64,000 bases of DNA from positions 65,356 to 129,355 of the forward strand of contig CAZWSX010000022.1 in assembly GCA_964636985.1 (NCBI GenBank), given 5' to 3'. Both the position numbers and the translations under genes were made by a program. Within the stretch, counting starts at the first letter, position 1, and the number at the start of each line of letters is the position of its first letter. The notes beneath the pieces were generated by a model that was not told the origin of the DNA, searched no databases, and saw only the letters and a program-made list of their open reading frames with translations. Positions 7,260 to 17,747 of the stretch are shown in pieces. The DNA is from CAZWSX01 sp964636985 (GTDB lineage: Bacteria > Planctomycetota > Planctomycetia > Pirellulales > Pirellulaceae).

Positions 7260-8942
7260 ATGATCCAAAGGCGAGGCAAACATCGCTTGTTCCGGTTGTG
7301 CTGGTTGTTAGGAGCCTTGGCCATGGCCGCGTCGCCTTTCATCGACTCCTCTTCCGCTCAAGACGCGGCCAAGCCGATCGATCCCAAAACCATCACCTCG
7401 CACGCCGTCGGCGAACACGGCGCCGTGAGCACGGGCTCGCCCGAGGCCGTAGCCGCAGGGCTCGAAGTATTGCAGCGCGGTGGAAACGCCGCTGACGGCG
7501 CAGCCGCTACCATCTTGGCCCTCAGCGTGACCGACTCGCATTTGTTCTGCTTCGGTGGCGAAGCGCCGATCATGGCCTACAACGCCCAGCGCAAGCACAT
7601 CGAAGTGCTGGCCGCCCAAGGTGTCGCTCCACGATTGGCCACCCGCGAGGCCTTCCCCGAGGGCATCCCCGGCCAGGGTCTTAAGCCGGCCGCCGTTCCG
7701 GGCGTGTTCGATGGTGTTCTCGTCCTCCTGGAACGACACGGCACCATGAGATTGGCCGACGTCGCTGCCAGTACATTGCGACTGCTCGATCGCCATCAAG
7801 AGCCGTGGCATCCCCTCCTGGGTAAAACATTGCGGCGGATCATCGAAGCGGAAGCCACCGCCGGCGACGACCGCATCCTTGGCCTGCGCCGCGCCGCCGA
7901 CTATTTTTATCGCGGCCCCATCGCTCGTGAGATCTCCGCCTGGTGCGAGAAGGAAGGTGGCTACCTGCGCTACGAGGACTTCGCAACGCACGTCACGCGG
8001 ATCGAGGAACCCCTCTCGGTCGACTATCGCGGCCACCGCGTTTATAAGTGCGGCGTCTGGACGCAGGGGCCGTATCTCCTACAAACGCTCAAACTGCTGG
8101 AAGGCTTCGACCTCGCCAAGCTCGGACACAATCGCCCCGAGACAATCCACCTGAGCGTCGAGGCGATGAAGCTCGCCATGGCCGATCGCGATATCTACTT
8201 CGGCGATCCCCTGTTCGTCGATGTGCCGATCAACGACATCCTCTCCAGCAACTACGTGGCGACTCGGCGCTCGCTCATCGACCGCAAAAAAGCATCGCTC
8301 GTTTATCGCCCCGGCGACCCCGTCCACCAAAAGCCGCTGCTCGACAAGCCACTCCCCACCGGCAACAAGGCCAAGCCGAGCGATACGACCACGTGCGTCG
8401 TCGCCGATCGGTTCGGCAACGTCGTCGTAGCAACTCCCAGCGGATGGAGCGGCGTTCAAGCCGGCGACACCGGCATCTGGCTCGGAACGCGATTGCAAAG
8501 CTTCAATACTTGGGAGGGTCAAGCTAATTGCATCGTCCCAGGCAAGCGGCCGCGGATCACGCTCACGCCAACGCTGGTCTTTAAGGATGATCGCCCCGTG
8601 CTGGCCGTGAGTGTCGCCGGCGGCGACGGCCAAGACCAAACCGGCCTGCAAGTGGTGCTGAACCACATTGACTTCGGTCTCAACGGTAAAGAATCGCTTG
8701 CGGGCGTTCGTTTCGGCACCAACCACCACATCGGCTCGTTCCGCCAGACTCCGCCCGAACTCGGAAGCCTGATGATCAACGCCGAAGCGGACAGCGCCAC
8801 CATCGACGCCCTCACCAAGATGGGCCACAAAGTCAAGCTGGAGACCGGCGCGATGTGGATGCCCAGCCTGATCCGCATTTCCGACGGCAAATTCGAAGCG
8901 GCCGGTGACCCCCGAGCCGGCCGCCACGCCGGGGCGTTTTAA
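7260..8942 (+). CDS. ggt: Gamma-glutamyltransferase family protein (Ntn hydrolase), exported
   Basis: The 560-residue product has a signal peptide (about residues 1-34, ending SSSAQ) and the GGT fold throughout: GAVSTGSPEAVAAGLEVLQR, GGNAADGAAAT, then the predicted autoprocessing site in SDTTTCVVAD. Thr376 would be the new N-terminal nucleophile of the small subunit; GNVVVATPSG and SVAGGDGQDQ follow as in the family. The glycine-rich segment that usually reads GxGGG is here CFGGEAP (about 97-102), a departure that could change specificity. Family members hydrolyse or transfer gamma-glutamyl groups, chiefly of glutathione, in the periplasm. The gene stands alone; two hairpins follow it. Confidence 0.88.
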   Translation: MIQRRGKHRLFRLCWLLGALAMAASPFIDSSSAQDAAKPIDPKTITSHAVGEHGAVSTGSPEAVAAGLEVLQRGGNAADGAAATILALSVTDSHLFCFGGEAPIMAYNAQRKHIEVLAAQGVAPRLATREAFPEGIPGQGLKPAAVPGVFDGVLVLLERHGTMRLADVAASTLRLLDRHQEPWHPLLGKTLRRIIEAEATAGDDRILGLRRAADYFYRGPIAREISAWCEKEGGYLRYEDFATHVTRIEEPLSVDYRGHRVYKCGVWTQGPYLLQTLKLLEGFDLAKLGHNRPETIHLSVEAMKLAMADRDIYFGDPLFVDVPINDILSSNYVATRRSLIDRKKASLVYRPGDPVHQKPLLDKPLPTGNKAKPSDTTTCVVADRFGNVVVATPSGWSGVQAGDTGIWLGTRLQSFNTWEGQANCIVPGKRPRITLTPTLVFKDDRPVLAVSVAGGDGQDQTGLQVVLNHIDFGLNGKESLAGVRFGTNHHIGSFRQTPPELGSLMINAEADSATIDALTKMGHKVKLETGAMWMPSLIRISDGKFEAAGDPRAGRHAGAF

Positions 8943-8946
8943 GTTG

Positions 8947-8966
8947 GACCGCTCTCCCGAGCGGTC
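8947..8966. terminator. Hairpin after ggt
   Basis: GACCGCTC at 8947-8954 pairs perfectly with GAGCGGTC at 8959-8966 across a 4-base loop, just after the ggt stop. There is no T-run. A second hairpin with a related core lies 60 bases on, so this may be one of a family of mobile REP-like intergenic repeats as much as a terminator. Confidence 0.5.
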
Positions 8967-9025
8967 TACGGTGCGCGTCGCTTAGGTCACTACGCGACTA
9001 TTCTCGTGGGTCTCAGCCCAACCTT

Positions 9026-9047
9026 GTGCGACTCGGGAGAGTCGCAC
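9026..9047. repeat. REP-like hairpin upstream of the PSCyt1 gene
   Basis: GTGCGACT at 9026-9033 pairs with AGTCGCAC at 9040-9047 around the loop CGGGAG. The CTCCCG/CGGGAG loop core is the reverse complement of the core of the hairpin at 8947-8966, so the two look like members of one repeat family in opposite orientation. Confidence 0.45.
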
Positions 9048-9121
9048 CACTCTTGCCGTCGACTTACAATAGACGACTGGCGATTCCCTCCCCCGCGACC
9101 CGCCTTCCCTCCGAGCCGACT

Positions 9122-12211
<3,090 letters not shown>

Positions 12212-12339
12212 GAGGAAGGCTCTAGACTTCAGGCTCCAGACCTCAGGAAGTCGCCTTCACTTCGCAAATCACAAGTCAACAATCATCAATCGATTAATCA
12301 AGACAGCAAACAATCGAGCTCTAAGCGAGGGTCGCTTTT

Positions 12340-13737
12340 ATGTTCCGCCGCGAATTCCTAACACGCTCCGCTGTCGGGCTTGGTGCACTCGCCGCGCTTC
12401 TTCGCGAGGGGCGCGCCGGCGAACCCGTCATCAAGCCGGCGATCAAGCCAACCGCCAAGCGAATCATCTACCTGTTTCAGTCAGGCGCTCCCAGCCAGCT
12501 CGACTTGTTCGATTACAAGCCCGGCCTGAAAGAGCGCTTCGCCACTGAGTTGCCCGACTCGATTCGGCAAGGCCAGCGGCTCACGGGCATGACGTCGCGG
12601 CAGCAATCGTTCCCTGTGGCGCCAACCAAATACAAGTTTGCCCAGCACGGTCGTAGCGGCGCCTGGGTGAGCGAACTGATGCCGAGCGTCGCACAGGTCG
12701 CCGACGATTTGTGCTTCGTCAAAACGATGCACACCGAGGCCATCAACCACGACCCAGCCATCACCTTTTGCCAAACCGGGGCCCAGCTCGCCGGGCGGCC
12801 CAGCATTGGCGCGTGGATCACGTATGGCCTGGGAAGCATGAACCAGGATCTTCCGGCCTTCGTGGTCCTGGTCTCGCAAGGCTCGGGAAATCCAACGGAT
12901 CAGCCCCTGTACGATCGCTTGTGGGGGACCGGCTTTCTGCCCTCGAGCTACCAAGGCGTCAAGTTCCGCTCTCAAGGCGACCCGGTGCTCTTCCTCAACA
13001 ATCCCGAGGGAGTCAGCGGCGGGCAACGGCGGCGGACGCTCGACGACCTCGCCGCGCTCAACAAGCTGCGCCAGGAAACGACGGGCGACACCGAAACCGA
13101 GACCCGCATTCAGCAGTACGAAATGGCCTTCCGGATGCAGTCGAGCGTGCCGGAACTGACCGATCTCTCGAAGGAAGACGCCAAGACGTTCGAGCTCTAC
13201 GGCGAAGACGCCCGCAAGCCGGGCACCTTCGCCGCGAATTGCTTGCTGGCCCGCCGCCTGGCCGAGCGCGATGTCCGCTTCATCCAGCTCTTCCACCGCG
13301 GCTGGGACCAGCATGTCAAACTGCCGACGCAAATCGAGGCCCAGTGCCGCGACACCGACAAGGCCTCAGCCGCACTGATTACCGACCTCAAACAGCGCGG
13401 GCTTTTGGACGACACGCTCGTCGTCTGGGGCGGCGAGTTCGGCCGCACCGTTTACTGCCAAGGGAAGCTCACGGCCGAAGACTATGGCCGCGACCACCAT
13501 CCCCGCTGCTTCACGGTCTGGATGGCCGGCGGCGGCATCAAGCCGGGCCACACCCACGGCGAGACCGACGAGTACGGCTACAACATCACGCGCGACCCGG
13601 TCGAAGTCCACGACCTCAACGCGACCCTGCTGCACTGCCTAGGGATCGATCATCTGCAACTCACCTATCGCTACCAAGGCCGCGCCTTCCGATTGACCGA
13701 TATCCACGGCAACGTGGTGAAGGGCATCTTGGGTTAG
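12340..13737 (+). CDS. DUF1501 (sulfatase-like) exported protein
   Basis: The 465-residue product starts MFRREFLTRSAVGLGALAAL, a twin-arginine-like leader as usual for the family, and then shows DUF1501 hallmarks: FQSGAPSQLDLFDYKP, KTMHTEAINHDPAITF, RPSIGAWITYGLGS, VVWGGEFGRTVYCQG and DHHPRCFTVWMAGGGIKPG. The fold belongs to the alkaline phosphatase/sulfatase superfamily, but the catalytic Cys/Ser sulfatase signature is absent and no reaction is established. It lies directly behind the PSCyt1/DUF1553 gene, an arrangement repeated many times in planctomycete genomes, so the two products probably act together outside the cytoplasm. Confidence 0.93.
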   Translation: MFRREFLTRSAVGLGALAALLREGRAGEPVIKPAIKPTAKRIIYLFQSGAPSQLDLFDYKPGLKERFATELPDSIRQGQRLTGMTSRQQSFPVAPTKYKFAQHGRSGAWVSELMPSVAQVADDLCFVKTMHTEAINHDPAITFCQTGAQLAGRPSIGAWITYGLGSMNQDLPAFVVLVSQGSGNPTDQPLYDRLWGTGFLPSSYQGVKFRSQGDPVLFLNNPEGVSGGQRRRTLDDLAALNKLRQETTGDTETETRIQQYEMAFRMQSSVPELTDLSKEDAKTFELYGEDARKPGTFAANCLLARRLAERDVRFIQLFHRGWDQHVKLPTQIEAQCRDTDKASAALITDLKQRGLLDDTLVVWGGEFGRTVYCQGKLTAEDYGRDHHPRCFTVWMAGGGIKPGHTHGETDEYGYNITRDPVEVHDLNATLLHCLGIDHLQLTYRYQGRAFRLTDIHGNVVKGILG

Positions 13738-13774
13738 TCAGCACCACTCCTGAAAAAGCCCGCCCCAAGAAATG

Positions 13775-13811
13775 AAAGCGGGCGTCTGCTTTGGAAGCAA
13801 ACGCCCGCTTT
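13775..13811 (-). terminator. Terminator of PEP-CTERM gene 1
   Basis: An 11-base stem (13775-13785 with 13801-13811) lies just after the stop of the minus-strand PEP-CTERM gene. Read on the minus strand the stem is followed by a T-rich stretch. The same hairpin recurs after the next two PEP-CTERM genes. Confidence 0.75.
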
Positions 13812-13839
13812 GGACACTTTGTGATTAAAGCTGCTCGCC

Positions 13840-14559
13840 TTAGCTCTTCTTCGAGCGGAAGCGGACGACGCCCAAGCCAACCATCGCCACGGCGCCCATG
13901 AGCAGCGTCGAAGGCTCCGGAGTCGGGGTCGGAATCGGATCTGGCGGAGGAGGCGGGGGCGGAGGCGCGTCACCGATCACACTGCTCCCCGAAGCGCCGC
14001 TGCCGATCCCTTGAATGTGCGCCGCAACGTGCGCGAGTGGACTGGCGTTGGAAGGGTTGTTAAGGGCGTTGAAATCGCTCTCACCCAAGTTCGTGCTGGG
14101 CCGGCTGATCACAAAAGTCAACACGTCTCCGAAATTGAAGCGTCCCACACCACCGCCAGCGTTGCTGGTGGTCCACGTCAGAAGGACGTCAAACCCCTTC
14201 ACGCCAGGCAAGTCTTGCTGATCCTGCGTGGTCTTGGTGATGGTCGTCGCGGGATTGGATGCACCGATCGTTCCCTGCTGGACAATCGACAACGTGCTAG
14301 GAACGTAGCCCACGACGTTGAAGCCGAACTTGGTCGCAAACTCGCTGGTCGTTTCCAGCATGTTCGTGATTTTCAGTTCAACGTTGTTTCCAACGTCGGT
14401 AAATTCCGCTTTCAGCCACGGTGGCGTCGCATCCGGATCAGGTCCGGTGTTCAGCACAATGTCTAGGTTGTAGACCAGCGCCGCGCGCGCTTCCCCGGCT
14501 GTCGCTATGCCCAACATCGCGAGCACCGCGGTCGCCAGCCCCCACTTCAAACTCTTCAT
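13840..14559 (-). CDS. PEP-CTERM surface protein 1
   Basis: The 239-residue product has a signal peptide (MKSLKWGLATAVLAMLGIAT...GEARA), a beta-rich middle, a Pro run (about 200-212) and the exosortase sorting signal at the C-terminus: PEPSTLLMGA, a membrane helix and the basic tail RFRSKKS. It would be exported and processed by an exosortase, then attached to or released into the matrix. A GGAG box lies 6 to 7 bases before the ATG. No exosortase gene is in the window. The middle part is not similar to a family I recognise. Confidence 0.9.
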   Translation of the reverse strand: MKSLKWGLATAVLAMLGIATAGEARAALVYNLDIVLNTGPDPDATPPWLKAEFTDVGNNVELKITNMLETTSEFATKFGFNVVGYVPSTLSIVQQGTIGASNPATTITKTTQDQQDLPGVKGFDVLLTWTTSNAGGGVGRFNFGDVLTFVISRPSTNLGESDFNALNNPSNASPLAHVAAHIQGIGSGASGSSVIGDAPPPPPPPPDPIPTPTPEPSTLLMGAVAMVGLGVVRFRSKKS

Positions 14560-14836
14560 TCAGTGTCTCCAAAGATGACTTCACGGTTTTCGTGAAGGAA
14601 AACACTATCGTAGTTGGATGGGGCCGAGAACCTTGCTCGCTTTCGAAGACTGCGGCTTCTCCTCATGCGTCCGAGGGAACGTCCAGAAAGACTGTGCAGG
14701 AAGCGCACAACATTTGCGCAAATGGAGCACTCCAGCTAGCCATGGCGACTACATCCCGTCCTCGTCGGAATGAGGCCAAGCGCTTCGCGCAAGAGCGTGA
14801 CCCATCTGGCAGAGACATCGATCCGCCAAGAAATAA

Positions 14837-14871
14837 AAGCGGGCGTCTGCTTTGGAGGCAAACGCCCGCTT
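14837..14871 (-). terminator. Terminator of PEP-CTERM gene 2
   Basis: A 10-base stem (14837-14846 with 14862-14871) follows the stop of the second PEP-CTERM gene. The minus strand continues into TTTTATTTCTTGG. Sequence and flank nearly match the hairpins at 13775 and 16159. Confidence 0.75.
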
Positions 14872-14900
14872 CGAACACGTTGTAGTGATCGCTTCTCGCC

Positions 14901-15710
14901 TTAGCTCTTCTTCGAGCGGAAGCGGGTAACGCCCAAACCGACCATTGCCACGGCGCCCATCAGCAGCGTCGAAGGCTCTGGAACCGGGGGCGGAACCTCT
15001 TCCGGGGGCTCCCCTGGAATATTTGGTTCGGTCAAGGCAGTGCCGTACTGGAAGCTGACGTTTGAAATCCGGTCCAGGTCGAATTCGCCTGTCGTGGAGA
15101 ACGTGAAGACGACCGAATTCTTAACGAAAGCGTCGTTGTTCCCGTCATCGCTGACAGCCGAGTTGCCCGTAGCGGGATTGTCGTTCGCCGAGAACAGACC
15201 GTATTGAAGCCCATCTGGGTTAGCGGGACCTTCAAGGTCGTCGGCCGCAGCCGTGCTAAACCGATCGCCGGGGCCAAATAAATCTAGGCCCGAGCTGCTG
15301 ATGCCCGTGTTCCCGGGTGAGGAACCACCCAAACCTGTCTTGTAAGCCCATTCACCAGCGACCGAAGTTCCAGCCGCCAGCGAAACGGGATTACCATCCG
15401 TATCGAAGATAATTACGCTGCCGGGAGCAACGACTGCCGTGCCGGGAGTGAGCCCGGGTCCCGCGGCCAAGTCGAAGAAGACGCCGGTTAGGACGTCGGC
15501 GGGCACCAAAATGTCGCCACCCACATTGGAGAGCGTGACCTTAAGCGTGCCGGCCACTGAATTGTCGAACGTGACTTCTGCGGCCAAGGATCCAGGACTG
15601 TTGTCACCGCTGTAGGTGATGATGCTCGCCTTCGCGGCGGGGGCAGCCATTGCGGCAAGCATCGCGACTATCGCGACCATTGCTGCTGTCCGCAAGCAAT
15701 TTTTCATCAT
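14901..15710 (-). CDS. PEP-CTERM surface protein 2
   Basis: The 269-residue product has a signal peptide (MMKNCLRTAAMVAIVAML...PAAKA), a beta-rich middle with FDNSVAGTLKVTLSN and ISNVSFQYGTALTEP, a Pro-rich hinge and the sorting signal PEPSTLLMGA-helix-RFRSKKS. The last 30 residues are almost identical to those of protein 1, while the body is different, so the tail has been shared by recombination or recent duplication. The FQYGTxxxEP segment recalls a group of exosortase-dependent proteins (XDD type), but this is only a resemblance. GGAG sits 5 bases before the ATG pair. Confidence 0.9.
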   Translation of the reverse strand: MMKNCLRTAAMVAIVAMLAAMAAPAAKASIITYSGDNSPGSLAAEVTFDNSVAGTLKVTLSNVGGDILVPADVLTGVFFDLAAGPGLTPGTAVVAPGSVIIFDTDGNPVSLAAGTSVAGEWAYKTGLGGSSPGNTGISSSGLDLFGPGDRFSTAAADDLEGPANPDGLQYGLFSANDNPATGNSAVSDDGNNDAFVKNSVVFTFSTTGEFDLDRISNVSFQYGTALTEPNIPGEPPEEVPPPVPEPSTLLMGAVAMVGLGVTRFRSKKS

Positions 15711-16150
15711 TTAAACTCCGTAGATATTCAGGTGATTGACTGGGGAGGTCGCATTACTTTAAGCGAATGCGAGCGTTTTGTGGCCTCATTTTTATCCGGA
15801 TCGTCATATTTTTTGCCAAATTGGTAGATTTTCCGACATCACACACCCCTAACGGGGAATTTTTCGAGGTCATTTTTTTGCCGAATTGACGGATATATCG
15901 CCACCTAGCGGGTTACCACCGAAATCAGCGAATCATGATGATCAAGTGGCATTTTTGCGCAACAAGCATTCCACGTTGGTGGATAACTTGTCGATGCATT
16001 GAGAAAAAACACTTATACAACCTTTAGAATGTCTCGAAAATGAGACAGCTATTCAACCTAACGGCGATTAACGACGCTCGGCGACCCGAATCGGTACCAC
16101 CCCTGCGACCTAGATGACTCGCGACACAGTGGTCACCCTAAGGGGCCAAG
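15711..16150. promoter_or_regulatory. AT-rich upstream region of PEP-CTERM gene 2 with a direct repeat
   Basis: No gene is seen here. The stretch is clearly more AT-rich than its surroundings. It contains two imperfect copies of a TTTTTTGCC-AATTG element, at 15803-15829 and 15869-15894, exactly 66 bases apart, which suits two binding sites on the same helix face. A small hairpin (TGTCTC, 16030-16035, with GAGACA, 16042-16047) lies further upstream. The position before a minus-strand gene starting at 15710 suggests promoter and regulator sites. Confidence 0.4.
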
Positions 16151-16158
16151 AAATAAAA

Positions 16159-16191
16159 GCGGGCGTCCACCCAATTCGAGTGAACGCCCGC
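16159..16191 (-). terminator. Terminator of PEP-CTERM gene 3
   Basis: GCGGGCGT (16159-16166) pairs with ACGCCCGC (16184-16191). The distal flank CCAAGAAATAAAA is the same as at the terminator of PEP-CTERM gene 2, but the loop differs. Confidence 0.7.
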
Positions 16192-16217
16192 AGTAATGTT
16201 CGTCTTGTGACTTCCGA

Positions 16218-17087
16218 CTAGCTTTTCTTCGAGCCACGGAATCGGGCCAACCCGAAACCGATCAGCGCCAAGCCACCCATCAGCAAGGTGGAAGGTTCAG
16301 GCACCGCCGCGATACCAACTGCCGGTGGCAGGCTGTCGGGAGCATACTCGATGGGCGAGTTCCCCAGGTTGGTTGGTGGCGGGTTGCTGAAACCAGGCGA
16401 ACCGCCATCCGACGAGGAGCTGGATGATTCGGTGCCAGAGGAACCACTGCCCGATGAGCCATCACCCGATGAGCTGCCGCCGCCGTTGGAGGAATCCCCG
16501 CTGGAACCGCCGCCCGACGTACCCCCGTTCGAACCGCCATTGTTCGAGGTACTGCCGTTGGACGAGCCATTGTTCGAGGAGCCACCGTTCGACGAGCCGT
16601 TTCCGCCGCCCGAGTTATTGCTGCCCGAGTTGCTTCCGCCGCTCGTGGTGTTTCCGGTCCCATTTCCTGACGTGCCATTCGTGGAAGAGTTGCCGCTTCC
16701 GCTGGAGCGCCCATTGCTGGAGCCGCTGCCCCCGCCACCTTGTTGAGAGCCGCGAGCCTTCTTCTTGCCGCCAGAATGGCCATGGTTACCCGCTTGGGTC
16801 CATGCCGCGAAGCTTGCGGCGGCCCCGATTCCTTCAGGCGAAGTGCTGGAGAGCAAATCGGGTTCGTTTCCCCCCTCGTGGCTACCGTGTTTATCCGTGA
16901 ACGATGTGAATTCGAACCCTTCCTCCTTGTTGGATTCAGACTCGAGCGCTGCCGGCTGGGTTTCGGGAGCAGAGGCCCCCTCCACCACCGTCTCGAGTTT
17001 GAAAATCAGCGTCGCTTGCGCTTGTCCAGCGCCAATTCCCGTCGTCGCGACGAAAGCGATCGCTACTGCCCAACCCAACGTTCTCAC
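16218..17087 (-). CDS. PEP-CTERM protein 3 with Gly/Ser/Asn-rich low-complexity body
   Basis: GTG at 17087 gives 289 residues beginning VRTLGWAVAIAFVATTGIGA...QAQA, parallel to the signal peptides of the two genes below, with GGAG 7 bases upstream; the much longer frame to 17303 is therefore rejected. After an acidic region (ESESNKEEGFEF) come about 130 residues made almost wholly of Gly, Ser and Asn in short degenerate repeats (SSNGGSSNNGSSNG), then a hinge and the sorting signal PEPSTLLMGG-helix-RFRGSKKS. Such a body is expected to be disordered and flexible, suiting a matrix or holdfast polymer. Confidence in the PEP-CTERM call is high; the role is unknown. Confidence 0.85.
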   Translation of the reverse strand: MRTLGWAVAIAFVATTGIGAGQAQATLIFKLETVVEGASAPETQPAALESESNKEEGFEFTSFTDKHGSHEGGNEPDLLSSTSPEGIGAAASFAAWTQAGNHGHSGGKKKARGSQQGGGGSGSSNGRSSGSGNSSTNGTSGNGTGNTTSGGSNSGSNNSGGGNGSSNGGSSNNGSSNGSTSNNGGSNGGTSGGGSSGDSSNGGGSSSGDGSSGSGSSGTESSSSSSDGGSPGFSNPPPTNLGNSPIEYAPDSLPPAVGIAAVPEPSTLLMGGLALIGFGLARFRGSKKS

Positions 17088-17747
17088 TTCAAATCTCCAA
17101 ATACCAAATATGGGGGAGGTCATCTCTGCTGGCAGACAAACGTGATAGTAGTTGCAGTGGAGCCAATATTGTGGATTTTTCCAAGCGATTGGCGGGGTTT
17201 TGCCGGAAATTGCCAGGATTTCCCATGTTCCGGCGAGGTTGCGCCATATCCATACGTTCACTGCTCGATAAGAGCGCGGACGTGTCTTTTTTCGAGCAAC
17301 CAAAATCGACTGCTGGCGTAGTACCCCGCAGATATACCACCCGCAAGGGCGGTTTTTACTTTCGTCGCGGCAACGCTCGCCTACGGCAATCGCCTGAGTT
17401 CAACTTTCGTGCCAAAGTAAACCGCCCCCATTTCAGCCCCGACAGCCTCAGAAGCGAAAACGATGAACACGGGGGCGGCAAGGTGCTCACCAAAAACGGT
17501 CCTGGCCGAAACTAACAGGCGCACCCGTGTGTTACTGAAAGAGGCGTCTTGCCGAAGAGGTCGCGTTACGAAGACATCGCGTTATTACTTCGTTGACGCG
17601 CCGCTTCGGGGCCTCCTAAATTGATGTGCTGCGAAGCCAATCCATATTTCATGATGCCGCCGGAGTTAGATCCCGGAAGAAGGATCATGTCTGGGAGATG
17701 ATGTTCAGGGGCGCCTCGCTTCGCTTGTGCAGTTGGGGGGAACCATC
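17088..17747. other. Intergenic region between divergent genes
   Basis: No convincing gene is present in these 660 bases. Close to PEP-CTERM gene 3 (17174-17217) are two TTTT-x-CC-AA-ATTG-like elements that resemble the pair before PEP-CTERM gene 2. At 17347-17362 and 17414-17427 lies a long-range inverted repeat (GGGCGGTTTTTACTTT against AAAGTAAACCGCCC). The rest shows nothing I can name. Confidence 0.35.

Noticed and set aside
9026..9121. N-terminal extension of the PSCyt1 protein
   Set aside because: The extra codons run through a REP-like hairpin and would bury the signal peptide that starts at 9122.
16288..16746. Long plus-strand open frame rich in Glu and Pro
   Set aside because: It is the antisense of the Gly/Ser/Asn-rich part of the PEP-CTERM gene; the biased composition keeps the other strand open by chance.
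17195..17220. Sigma-54-like TGGCA...GGCA on the minus strand upstream of PEP-CTERM gene 3
   Set aside because: The distance between the GG and GC elements is one base short of the -24/-12 requirement.
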